A stretch of 64,000 bases of DNA. Source: Roseobacter cerasinus. GTDB taxonomy: Bacteria > Pseudomonadota > Alphaproteobacteria > Rhodobacterales > Rhodobacteraceae. The notes beneath the pieces were generated by a model. The model was not told where the DNA came from. It searched no databases and saw only the letters and a program-made list of their open reading frames with translations. This document shows, in pieces, positions 8,641 to 20,000 of this stretch (the first letter of the stretch is position 1; the number at the start of each line of letters is the position of its first letter). Position numbers and translations under genes: made by a program. The DNA is taken from the NCBI RefSeq assembly GCF_009811755.1, contig NZ_BLIV01000008.1, positions 62,001 through 126,000 on the forward strand, written 5' to 3'.

Positions 8641-9199
8641 AGCCCGCCCCGTCGATATAGGCCGCCTCCTCCAGCTCTCGTGGGATTTCGCGGAAGAAGG
8701 ATGCAAGCAGCCACAGCGCCATCGGCAGATGCAAGGTTGTGTAGGCAAAGATCACCGCGAGGTAGTCATTGGCGAGGCCGACCGAACGCGCCATCTCGTA
8801 CCACGCGCCCGCCAGCGACACCGCAGGGATCAGGTTGAAGGCCATTGACCAGACCAGAAAGGCGTTCACGACCGACATGGGCCAGCGCATCCGAAAGAGG
8901 GAATAGCCCGCAAAAAAGCCGATCACCATCACAAGCGCCGTGCTTGTGGTCGTGACGATCAGGCTGTTGGCAAAATTTCGGAAGTAGTCCGACGTGCGAT
9001 CAAACAGCACTTCTTCGTAGTTTAGCATCGTAGGCGTGAAGGCAACCTCCCCCATCAGAGGGGAAATCTGTGTCTTGAGGGACGACAGCGCGATATAGAC
9101 GAAGGGGCCCAGGGTCATCAGGACCGCAAAGAGCAGCAGGCCGTGCGAAACGGCGGTCCCCCAGCGAAAGCGTGACGGTTGGCGTACCCGGGGCCTCAT
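8630..9199 (-). pseudogene. CUT1 sugar ABC permease 2 (MalG-type), 3' end deleted
   Basis: The N-terminal part of a MalG/UgpE-type inner-membrane permease, with several TM segments. It reads normally up to the start of the EAA loop (ELEEAAYIDGAG). The usual continuation of that loop and the last TM helices are absent. Instead, a frame-shifted read of the ATPase gene follows. The start ATG at 9199 overlaps the stop of permease 1 (ATGA), so the pair was originally translationally coupled. A functional product is unlikely. Confidence 0.85.
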
Positions 9200-10074
9200 T
9201 GCTCTTTGACCTTCCCGCTTCCTGCCGTCATTGCGATGACAATGATGAGTGAAACGACAGCAATGACCGTCACCGACAGCGCAGAGCCATAGCCTGTCTG
9301 ATCCTGAAGGAAAAACCGCTGGTAGATGGTGAAGCTGACCACTTCGGTCGCGGTGCCGGGGCCGCCGGAGGTGAGCAGGAAGACCTCATCGAAGACCTTG
9401 AAGGCGATCACCGCCCGGAAAAGGAATGTCATCATCAGCGCAGGGATCAGCAGCGGAAAGGTCACATAGCGGAACCTTTGCCATTCCGTGGCGCCATCCA
9501 CCTTCGCCGCCTCCGTGACGTCCCGAGGCAGGGACTCGACCGCCGCCAGCAGCAGCAGGAAGGAAAACGGTGTCCAATGCCAGATATCCACGACGATGAC
9601 AGCCGCCAAGGCGGTGCTCGTCGAGCCGAGCCAATCGTGGCCCGGAAACCCCACAGCCTGCAGCAGCAAGTTGATGATACCAAATTCGGCATTGTACATC
9701 AGCCGCCAGATGGCGCCGATGACGATGCCGGGGATCAGGATCGGAAGGATCAAGAGGGCGCGGTAAAACCGGCTTTTGTACCCTATGCGCGCGCAGGCCA
9801 ACGCGAGAACCAGGCCCAGCACGACCTGCGCTGTCGTGGCGACGATCACCAGGATTGTCGTGTTCACGATGCCAGCCCGGAACAGCGGATCGCCCGGGAT
9901 CCTCGCATAGTTCTCCAGCCCCACAAAAGCCATCTGTTTGCGGCCCTCCAGCCAGGAGACCTCAAAGAAACTGGTGAAGACGAGGTTCGCCACCGGCAGC
10001 ACCGCAAGCGCTGCAAAGATCAAAACAGAGGGCGCGAGAGAGAGATATCGCGCGACGGGGCTCAGCGTGAGCAT
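9196..10074 (-). CDS. CUT1 sugar ABC permease 1 (MalF/UgpA-type)
   Basis: A 292-aa inner-membrane permease with six TM segments and an intact EAA loop (EAAKVDGATEWQRFRYVTFP) that would dock on the ATPase. The reading frame is complete. Its partners are all damaged: the binding protein upstream has a nonsense codon, permease 2 is truncated and the ATPase lacks its 5' half. The gene is therefore probably an intact relic of a broken importer. The substrate (sugar or polyol) is inferred from family only. Confidence 0.85.
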   Translation of the reverse strand: MLTLSPVARYLSLAPSVLIFAALAVLPVANLVFTSFFEVSWLEGRKQMAFVGLENYARIPGDPLFRAGIVNTTILVIVATTAQVVLGLVLALACARIGYKSRFYRALLILPILIPGIVIGAIWRLMYNAEFGIINLLLQAVGFPGHDWLGSTSTALAAVIVVDIWHWTPFSFLLLLAAVESLPRDVTEAAKVDGATEWQRFRYVTFPLLIPALMMTFLFRAVIAFKVFDEVFLLTSGGPGTATEVVSFTIYQRFFLQDQTGYGSALSVTVIAVVSLIIVIAMTAGSGKVKEQ

Positions 10075-10180
10075 TTCAGACGTCCTTTCCCAACCGCAGT
10101 TGCGGCAGGCTCCGTTATCAATCTGACAGAGCGGCTTGGCTACACTTCAGAGGTCTGCATCCTGATGCTTGGGGCAAACT

Positions 10181-10214
10181 GGACAGGGCGCGCCGTGATG
10201 ATCGCGCCCTGTCC
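10181..10214. repeat. 12-bp perfect stem-loop between binding protein and permease 1
   Basis: Arms GGACAGGGCGCG and CGCGCCCTGTCC are exact complements with a 10-nt loop. Hairpins here in ABC operons typically stabilise the upstream binding-protein mRNA or attenuate read-through. There is no T tract. Confidence 0.6.
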
Positions 10215-10229
10215 GTGGTTCTGACGCGT

Positions 10230-11561
10230 TCATTCCAAATCCGGCAGGCGACCCGTTTCGTAACCGGCGCCGGCGAGAATCTCTTCAAGATCGGCCGCCA
10301 TGGAGTTCAGCGCCTCCGTTACAGACATCTCTCCCGCAACGGCGGCATTCAGACCCAGTTCCATGACAGCGGCAAGTTCGGCCCCCTCCAGGATGGCCCA
10401 CATCGCCCCCGCCAGGGGAAGCCCCTCGCGCATGGCCCGCATATAGCGGTTCTCCGGTTTTTCGGCGAAATCCGACTCGTAGGCGGCCGCACTCACAGGC
10501 GCGCCGCCCAATTCCGCATAGGCGATCTGCGTTTCAGGCTTTTGGAACCATGACAAGAACGCAAGGGCCGCCGCCTTGTGATCATCCGGCAGGTTCTTTG
10601 GAATGCCGCCAAGCCAGTGCCCCAGTGAGGGGGTGGAGGTGAAGCCTTCAGCCGCAGGCAGGATGGCATAGCCCACCTTGCCGATGACCGCTGATTTGTT
10701 GGGATCATCCATTTGCGCCCAGGCCGCCGCAGGCAGAACAGTATGCGCCACCTTTCCTGTCACCAGAAGCTGGATCAGATCACCCTGGGCGAGGTTCGCC
10801 GTGTTCTCCGGGCCAAGCTCATTGGCCATCCGAACATAGGTCTCCAGCGCGGTGCGGCCCTCTTCACTATTGATCGTGACGAAATAGTCACCGCCCGCCA
10901 CGTCTCTGAAATAGGACCCGCCATAGCCCTCGATGAAAGGGAAAAAATCCCAGGTGATGGACACTGTGCCGCGACCTGCACGCTGCGCGACATCCAGGAC
11001 GCCTTCTTTCTCCTGGAGCATCGCCGCATTGGCTTCCCAATCGGCAAAGGTTTGGGGGACATCCAGCCCGTGCTTGTCGTAGAGATCCTTACGGTAAAAC
11101 ATCAAGGTGATGTTGGGGTTTATGGGAACGGTCAGCAGCTCTCCGGTTTCTTTTCCGATGGCGCCACTCGCGCTGTCAAACCAAGGCGTACCGCCGAACT
11201 CATAGACCTGGTCGTTCAGCTCAAAGCCGGGATCGATGTTCTTCAAGGGCTCCAGAAACCCTCCAACATACATCTCGGGGTAGAAAATCCCGTTGATAGT
11301 CAGAAGATCATACTCACTTTCGTCAGACCGCACGGCATTGCGCTGTTTTTCGAGACTGCCGGCATAGGGGTTGACGTCGAGATTGATCTCATTCCCGGTC
11401 TATTCTTCATAAAGATCAGCAACGGCGGCAAACCCTGCCAGCCAGGGCGATTGGTTGATGACGACATTGATGGGCACCTGATCCGCAGCAAGGACTGTCG
11501 TCCCAAACGCTGCGAGAAAGGTCGCACCGATCATAGATGTCTTGAGTTTTGTCAAAGTCAT
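10230..11561 (-). pseudogene. Sugar ABC extracellular binding protein with in-frame nonsense codon
   Basis: A solute-binding protein of CUT1 type (about 440 codons). It starts with a signal peptide from the ATG at 11561 (MTLTKLKTSMIGATFLAAFG). The frame reads ...AVADLYEE, then TAG at 11402-11400, then continues in the same frame as TGNEINLDVNPYAGSLEKQ and on to a normal C terminus. A single base change (GAG or AAG to TAG) explains it. An ATG after the stop could start a 367-aa fragment without export signal, which would not be useful. It heads the decayed operon that continues with permease 1, permease 2 and the ATPase. Confidence 0.85.
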
Positions 11562-11685
11562 TTCGTGGCCCTCTCCTCCAACGGGTCTCGCCAATCTCAC
11601 ATGTGGTGAAAACTTCAGAAAAGCTTCTTTTCTTTTGATTTACACACCCTTTGGGAATACCTTTCCGGCGCGGGAGGATGGGCAC

Positions 11686-12591
11686 ATGTCGTCTGCAAAA
11701 CGATACGGGCATTTCGTTGCCGTCTTCGAGCACGGGTCACTTCTCAAGGCGTCAGAGGCGATCAACCTAAGCCAACCCGCGCTGTCAAAGAGCATTCGCG
11801 CTTTGGAGGATGAATACGGTGTCACCCTGTTCGACCGTCAGCCGCGCGGCGTGACGCCCACGGCGTTCGGGCGCGCTCTGGAACGTCATGCCAGACGGAT
11901 TCTCCTGGACATCGAGCAATCACGACAGGATCTCTCCGCGATCGCGTCGGGCGCGGCAGGTCGCCTGAGGATTGGCGTGGGGCAGGCCCTGGTGGAGGTT
12001 GTCGAACAGGCACTGAGCGAGCTGGAGAACGACTATCCGCAGATTGAGACGCTCTTGATGACCGACTATGCCGAAGGTCTGACCGCCGCGCTTTTGGAGA
12101 ACCGGATCGACCTGATGTTTGGGATGACAAACCGTCTTGAAACGGATGACAACTTTCAGACCGTCGTCCTCGCAACCGACCGGATCGTCGGACTGTGTAA
12201 TGCCGATCATGAATTTGCCGGGCGCAAAGTCACGCTGCCCGAGCTTGTGGGCACGGCTTGGGTGGTGCCAGAACGTGGCGAAATCGTCCGCAGTGCGCTT
12301 GAGGCGTTTTTGCTGGTCAATCGGCAGGCGCTGCCACGCTACAGGATGATCACCAACATCCCGTCCGTGGTGGGGCGCTATGTCCGTGACTATGGCGTTC
12401 TCAGCCTGCTGCCTGAAAGAAGTCTCAGCAGCTACCGCCACTACGATCTTGCAACGTTTGACATCAAAGGCTTCGAGTATATCCGCAAGATCGGCACAGT
12501 ACAGCGCGCGGGCGTCTACCATAGTGAAGCCCTACGCGCGTTCGCGGCGGCGTTGACGCGCGTGCTGGATGGCTTGGAGACCAATCCGTAG
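11686..12591 (+). CDS. LysR-family transcription regulator
   Basis: A 301-aa regulator. The N-terminal winged HTH is visible as FVAVFEHGSLLKASEAINLS and ALSKSIRALEDEYGVTLFDR. A LysR substrate-binding domain follows (residues about 90-295). The start ATG at 11686 has a GGAGG-type site just upstream. It is divergent from the sugar ABC operon, which it probably controlled by sensing the imported sugar or a product. The regulator looks intact although its likely target operon is broken, so it may now act elsewhere. Confidence 0.88.
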   Translation: MSSAKRYGHFVAVFEHGSLLKASEAINLSQPALSKSIRALEDEYGVTLFDRQPRGVTPTAFGRALERHARRILLDIEQSRQDLSAIASGAAGRLRIGVGQALVEVVEQALSELENDYPQIETLLMTDYAEGLTAALLENRIDLMFGMTNRLETDDNFQTVVLATDRIVGLCNADHEFAGRKVTLPELVGTAWVVPERGEIVRSALEAFLLVNRQALPRYRMITNIPSVVGRYVRDYGVLSLLPERSLSSYRHYDLATFDIKGFEYIRKIGTVQRAGVYHSEALRAFAAALTRVLDGLETNP

Positions 12592-12751
12592 ATCTTAGAG
12601 CAAAGGTCAAAGGCGGGTGCCGGGCCTGAGGGAGCAACCCGAAAGCTCGTCGATGGGCGGACGCCTTGTCCACCGCCCGGACATTGTCCGTGACGGAGAC
12701 AAAACGCGCACCGGGCCATGATTCTAAGAGGGTCCGAATGTGGCTCTCAAC

Positions 12752-13110
12752 AGTCGAGATGCCGACGGCGGAGGGTTGCCGCATGCATGGCCTGTGAGCC
12801 AGGGCACATTCTACAAGTTCAAATCGAAGTATGGCGGTATGGAAGTGTCGGACGGTCTCCATTGATTGCACCATTGGTTCGAGCAACAATGGCGACAAGT
12901 TACGGGCGTTGGAGGACGAGAACGCGCAGCTCAAACGCCTTCTGGCGGATCAGATGTTGGACAACGTCGTTCTGAAGGGTTTGCTGGGAAAGAGCTGACG
13001 CCATCAACAGACCAACGGAATTCGGTGCTCCGCACGATACGGGGTCATAATATCTCACGATGTGCCCTCAAGCAAATTGCATCCATTGCCCGGCAGTCGA
13101 AACACAGTTT
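12752..13110 (+). pseudogene. IS3-family transposase remnant (OrfA and start of OrfB)
   Basis: Pieces of an IS3-family OrfA can be followed across frameshifts: EMPTAEGCRMHGL, then SQGTFYKFKSKYGGMEVSD, then LRALEDENAQLKRLLADQML ending at 12998 (the leucine-zipper end of OrfA). Directly after come OrfB-like words, TPSTDQRNSVLRTIRGHNIS. The element is broken by several indels and has no terminal repeats that I can find. It lies immediately downstream of the lysR gene. Confidence 0.65.
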
Positions 13111-13562
13111 CGATGAGTGGGGTGCAGTACACCAAGGTAACCCACTGAAATTGATGAAGACTATACCTGGCAATACCCACCTGTCATCGACGCGAGGTTT
13201 GCCCTGGGACTCCGGAAAGCAGCGCGCGAGATGCGCCATTTACGCATCAGATAGCTAGAAGGGATCAGACATGTTTCCCCCTCGTTCTTGAGCCTTGCAG
13301 CGCGTCATCTGTCCGAAATTAATGAACCCTGAGCCTAAAAAGGGCTGTCCGATGCCAGGATTTTTGGTGCCACTTGAGACATGAACGAATTGAGAGTTTG
13401 GTTTGTCTGGTTTGATTGATTGTGCGGCGGATTTGCGGTGAAACAAACGCCGGGTTTCGATGGTGTTCTGTTTGATCCTTTCCATTGACCGGGTATTGAT
13501 TGCGAAGCAACCAATGAGAGGGACGCTGTCTCAGAATGGTTCAGCCGCGCCCGAATTGGACA
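13111..13562. other. Non-coding debris between IS fragments
   Basis: About 450 bp with only short interrupted frames. I see no recognisable gene. A small hairpin (AGCC-TAAAAA-GGGCT type) lies near 13331-13348. Confidence 0.4.
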
Positions 13563-13944
13563 TCAGCCGGGGTCAGGTTTGGAGGCTCTCATGATAGCGC
13601 TTGTGGTTGTCGTGGTCGGCGAAAGCGTCGAGCTGTCGCCTTGGATCGCCAGGCAAGTGGTGGTTTTCCGGCACGGCGCGGTTTTTGAGCGTGTGGTGCC
13701 GACGTTGGATGGCCCCCCGGATTTGTGGGTGATACGGGGCACCGTGGACATGATCCACCTGCCGATCTTCCAGCCAATCCGCTAGAGTCGCCGAGATGTA
13801 ACTGGCGCCGTTGTCCGGGTAGCAGGCGCGGCTTGTGCAGAACCGCACCTGATCACAACCCGAAACCCACGGCGCCAGGTCGAGCGCATCGGGCACATCT
13901 TCCGCCTTCACCGTTTTCACACCGGCCTGTGCAAAAAGCCTCAC
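13563..13944 (-). pseudogene. IS3-family OrfB (integrase core) fragment
   Basis: The minus-strand frame carries the C-terminal part of an IS3-type DDE transposase: DNGASYISATLADWLEDRQ, VDHVHGAPYHPQ and HYHESL-like HKRYHESLQT. It lacks the N-terminal half, and the glutamate region reads GAIQRRHHTLKN, where IERWHQTLKN would be normal, so the catalytic Glu appears lost. Orientation is opposite to the fragment at 12752, so two elements or an inversion are involved. It lies about 100 bp upstream of the giant RTX gene. Confidence 0.7.
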
Positions 13945-14038
13945 AATATTCTTATTCTGTTAACCCACTGGTAAGCTTTTCCGCGCATTCCAGAAGGTGG
14001 GTGAATGGCTCTTATGTGAGCCGAGAGTGGTATGGGTC

Positions 14039-17000
14039 ATGAGTAGCAAGTCGGATCAGTCCGCGGCGCTGGGTACAGCGCGTGCAAAAGCCAATCAGGC
14101 AGAGCAGAAAAGCCGGGAGGCAAATGCCTCTCAGCCGATTGATGGTGCCGGAGAGCACGCGGAGGCGACATCCGGCTCCGCAGGCTTTCTTGGCGGGCTG
14201 GCGATTTTCCAGGTAGGTGGTGAACCGTCCCTGTACTCGCCCGAAGCGGTTGCAGCGTTCGCCCCGCCGGGTGCACCAGATGTTAGGCTGAGCGCCGCCT
14301 CGATCTCGGCCAAAGGCCCTCATGGCGCATTTGTCGACGTCGGCCCGCCGATGGATCAGGCCTTCATCTCGGTGCCGCCGCCGAGCGATGCGATTTCGCA
14401 GTCCGAACTGGATCCTGCGCAGATCCGCGATGTTGTTTCCGGGCCGCGGGATGCAGATCCGAGCTTTGTGCCCGGTCCGGCGGCGCCGTTTGCCATGCCC
14501 GAGGCTGGTGCGGATACGCCTGCGACAGACGGTGCGGCCAGCGGTGGCGTGGGATCGGGCTCTCCCGGCGACCTGGGGCTCAACTCGAACAATGGAGGGT
14601 CTGGCGCTGCCCCGGCACCTTCAGGAGCGCTCACAGTGACCTACACAGGCGATGGTGAAGGAACCGTCGACAATGGGGTCTCACTTGTCGCCTTCGACAA
14701 CACAACTACCTGGACGCTCACCGAGTTTGATGATGCTGTCTTTGGGCGTCTGGACAGCTTGGGTCTCACCGTCGACGCGGAAGGTGGCGATGATACGCTG
14801 GAAGGCGGTAGCGGGGCCGATGACTTGCGCGGCGGTGCCGGCGCGGACACCTTCAGGGTTTTCGACAATTTCAGTGACGACACGCTGACGGGCGGCGAGG
14901 GCGGCACGGATGACGACGTGGTGGATCTTGCCCAGCTGTCCGGCCCGGTGACGGCGACCTACACCGGCGATGAGGCGGGCACGATCACTGATGGCGCCGA
15001 CACGATCACCTTCGCAGAGATCGAGCGGCTGGAACTGACATCAGGCGCCGACAGCGTCGATGGCACGGCGGACAGCGCGGGGCTCAACATTTTGTCCGGC
15101 GATGGCAATGACACGATCAGAGGCGGATCTGGCGGTGACACGGTCTCCGGCGGCGCGGGCGACGACAGCCTCTTGGGCGGCGCCGGAGCCGACAGCCTCT
15201 CGGGGGGGGATGATGGTGACACGTTCATTGTCGCGGACGGATTTGGCAATGACACGATTGTCGGCGGTGAAGGCGCGGGCGTTGGCACCGATGACGACGT
15301 GGTCGACCTCTCCGGGCTGACCGGTCCTGTGACCGTCACCTACACCGGCGATGAGGCGGGTACGATCACCGATGGCAGCGATACGATCACCTTCTCTGAG
15401 GTCGAACGGCTCGTTCTGTCCGATCAATCGGATCGCGTGGATGCGACAGCGGATGGCGTCGGCATCGATGTCGATGTGGGGGATGGGGACAACACGGTCC
15501 TTGGCGGCAGCGGAGATGACAGCGTTCTGGGCGGGCTGGGCAACGATTCCGTCGATAGCGGCAGCGGCAACGATACGATTGATGCAGGTCAGGGTGCCAA
15601 TACGATTGACGGCGGCCTTGGCAGCGACTCGATTTCAACGGGCGACGGAGATGACTCAATTCTCGGCGGCGGTGGGGCTGATACGATCTCGGCCGCAGAT
15701 GGCAATGACACCATCGACGGCGGGTCTGGTGCGGACAGCGTCATCGGCGGCGATGGGAACGATCTCATCGACGGCGGCGACGGGAATGACACGCTGCTGG
15801 GCGGCGACGGTCAGGACACCTTGTCTGGCGGCAGCGACAATGACTCGATCAGCGGCGGGCTTGGCGCGGACAGCCTGTCAGGCGGCGCAGGCACCGATAC
15901 GATCTCTGGCAACGACGGCGATGACACGCTTCGGGGCGGTGCGGGCGACGACCGCCTGAGCGGTGACGCGGGCAGCGACACCTTCATCGCTGAAGACGGT
16001 TTTGGCAATGACACCGTGGTTGGCGGCGAAGGTGGCACCGACAGGGACGAGATTGATCTGTCAAGCGTGACCGGCCCCGTGACAGTCACCTATACCGGTG
16101 ACGAAGCGGGCACGATCACCGATGGTTCGGACGTGATCACCTTCTCCGAAGTCGAAGAACTGACGCTGACGGATCAGGCGGATGTGGTCAACGCGGGCAC
16201 AGGTGCGGCGGCGATCAACGTGGATGGGGGCGCGGGTGACGATACGCTCGCGGCAGGCAGCGGCAACGACACGCTGTCGGGCGGCGCGGGCAGTGACACC
16301 TTCATCATCGACGGCAATGAGACGGATGGCCCGGGCACGATCACAGTCAGTGGTGGTACAGGCAGCGGTGTGGACACGCTCGACGGGGTCGCGCTGACGA
16401 ATTTTACCTGGGTCAGCGGGCCAACAGATGACGGCTCCGGCAATTTGAGCGGGTCGTTCACGTTTGAGAATGCCGCTGGTGACACCGTCACGGTGAATTT
16501 CTCAGGCATCGAAACCCTGGGCAGTTCCTTTCCTGACGGCGTGGTGGACGGCACGGCGGGCAATGACGCGATGTCGCTGGGGTTCATTGATGCGGACAAT
16601 GACCGGATCACCACCGGAGATGACACCATTGATGGTGGCGCGGGTGCTGACACGATTTCTGGCGGAGCTGGGGATGACAGCATCCGTGGCGGTGACGATG
16701 CGGATACCTTCCTCGTTCAGGACGGCGGGGGGGACGACACGATCGTGGGCGGCGAAGGCGGCACGGACGCCGATGAGATCGACCTCACCTCGGTCACCGG
16801 CCCGGTCACGGTTACCTACACTGGCGATGAGGCCGGCACGATAACCGGTGGCGCGGACACGATCACCTTCTCAGAGATCGAGCGGCTCAGCCTCACGGAT
16901 CAGGCGGACAGAGTTGACGCCTCTGCGGATACGGCGGGTGTCGATGTTGATGCGGGTGCGGGCAGCGACACTCTCATTGGCGGCTCTGGCAACGACACGC

Positions 17001-20000
17001 TGAGCGGTGGGTCGTCCAACGACGGGGATACCATTTCTGGCGGAGCAGGCGATGACCTGATCACCGATACCGGCGGCGCCGGGAGCGACGACAGTCTGGA
17101 TGGTGGCACCGGCAATGACACGATCAATGCGGGTGACGGTGCGGACACGCTGACCGGCGGGGCAGGCAATGACAGCATCGACGGTGGCGCGGGAAATGCG
17201 GACATCGCCATCTATGATGGCGATCTGTCGGATTTCACCATCACCTATGACAGCGGCACGGATACCTTTACCATCACCGACACCGATCTTGCGGACGGCC
17301 TGGACGAAGGGGCCGATACTGTCACCGGGGTGGAGAACTTCATCTTCGACGGCACCGCCTACACAAAGGACCAGATCGAGGCCTATGCCGACGGTTCGGC
17401 GCCGACAGCGGTCAGCTTTGCCAGTGGCGGCTCGGTCAATGAGACGGTTGCCGATGGCGGCACAATTGCGACGGCCTACGACCCCTCGGGCAGCACCGTG
17501 GGCGTGCTTCAGACCACGGATGCGAGCGGCGCGGGGGATGCTCACAGCTATTCGTTGGTCGCCGATCCTTCCGGGAATTTTGAGATTGTCGGCAATGAGA
17601 TCCGCGTGCGCTCCGGCCAGACCATCGACTTCGAGACCGACACGAGCTTCACCGTCACGGTTCGCACCACGGATATCAGCGGCAACACCCATGACCAGGT
17701 TCTGACGATCAACGTCAATGACTTCGAGGGCAGCTATACCGTGGCAGGCGCCGCCGAGAATGTCGTGGGCACCTCGGAAGAGGACGTGATCACCGGCGGT
17801 GCAGGAAACGACACGATCTCCGGCGGTCTTGGTGCGGATACACTTGATGCCGGGGCCGGTGATGACCGCATCACGGTTGCCAACGACGGCGCGGGCAATG
17901 TTATTTCGGGTGGCACCGGCGACGACACACTCGATTTCAACAGCTCCACCCATGGGGCGACGGTGACCTTCAGCGGCGACAACGCTGGCAGCTTCTCGTC
18001 GGCAGACGGCTCGGCCGGGACGTTCTCGGACATTGGCAACATCGAAGGCACCGACCTCGCTGACTCGATCAATGCATCGACGGACACAGATGGCGGAACG
18101 TTCCTTTTGGGGGACGGAAACGATACGATCATAGGCGGTACCGGCGCGGACTCCATTGAGGGGAATGGCGGGAACGATTCCATCGCGGGCGGCGGCGGCA
18201 ATGACACGCTCCGCGGCAATGACGGCGACGACACAGTGTTCGGAGGCAACGGGGCCGATCTTCTTTATGGCGGCGCAGACAACGACAGCCTGTTCGGCGG
18301 TGCCGACAATGACACAATCTATGGAGATGGCGGCAACGATTCCATCGACGCGGGCACCGGCGCTGACGTTGTCGTCGGCGGTACGGGCAATGATACGCTC
18401 GACGGCGGTGCGGGCGACGATTCGCTGGATGGGGGCGCCGACGCGGACACACTGACGGGCGGCACCGGCAACGACACGCTGCTCAGCGGGGCCGGGTCTG
18501 ATCTGCTCGATGGCGGTGACGACGCGGACAGGTTTGTTGTCTCTGATGGCTTCGGGGCAGATACCATCATCGGTGGCGAAGGCGGCACGGACGATGATGT
18601 GATTGACCAATCGGGCCTCACCGGACCGGGGACTGTGACCTATACCGGCGATGAGGCGGGCACGATCACGGACGGCACTGACACGATCACCTTCTCACAG
18701 GTGGAACGTCTGGTCTTGACCGATCAGGCAGATAGCGTCGATGCGACAGCCGACACTGCGGGCGTCACCATTGATGCGGGCGCAGGGGATGACACTCTGA
18801 CCGGGGGTGCCGGTGCAGACAACCTGACAGGTGGCGACGGCGCGGACCGCATCGCCCTCCAAGACGGCTTCGGCAATGATACCATCACCGGCGGCGAAGG
18901 TGGCACGGATGACGATGTCATTGATCTCTCGGCGCTGACGGGTGCGGCCACAGTGACCTATACCGGTGCTGAGGCGGGCACGATCACCGATGGGGTCGAT
19001 ACGATCACCTTCTCGGAGATCGAGCGGCTGGTCCTGACGGATCAGGCCGATGTTGTGGATGCGACAGCTGACACCGCCGGGGTCAGCATCGACGGGGGCG
19101 CTGGCGATGACACCATTGAAGGCGGCGATGGGGCCGACAGCATCTCGTCGGGCGCTGGCGATGACAGGGTGTTTGTGCACGGTGCAAACGATACCATCGA
19201 TCTGGGTGCCGGCGATGATCGGGTCGAGGTGGACAGCGATGATGGTGCGGGCCTGGTTCTGACCGGCGGCACCGGCAATGATACCCTCGATATCGATACG
19301 GGCATCAATGGGGTGGACGTGACCTTTACGGGCGCGAACACGGGGAATTTCATCTCCGCAGATGGCGCGTCGGGCACGTTCAGCGAGTTCAGCGATATCT
19401 GGGGGTCGCAGGGCGACGACAGTATCGACGCCCAGCTTGATACAGACGGTCTTACCGCGCGCCTCGGCGGCGGGGCGGATACGGTGATCGGCAGCGGTGC
19501 AGCCGATGAATTTGACGGCGATGCAGGCAATGACTCGCTGATTGGCGGGGCGGGTGCCGATACGCTCATCGGGTCTTTCGGCGACGACACCCTGGACGGC
19601 GGCACCGGTGACGACAGCCTCACCGGGGAAGAGGATGACGACGTTCTGCGCGGCGGCGCGGGGTCTGACACCCTGAGAGGGGGGGCCGGAAATGACAGCC
19701 TGGACGGCGGAGACGATGACGACAGCTTCGTGGTCGAAGACGGCTTTGGCAGTGACATCATTGTCGGCGGCGAAGGCGGAACCGACAATGATGTCATTGA
19801 CCTTTCTGCGCTGACCGGTCCGGTGACCGTGACCTACAGCGGCATCGAAGCGGGTACGATCACCACCGGCAGCGATACTATCACCTTCTCGCAGATTGAG
19901 CGCCTCATCCTCAGTGACAGCGCCGATTTCATCGACACCAACCGGTTCAAATCGGCAAGCGTCTTCGAGCTGGGGGGCGGCAACGACACCATGGAAGATG

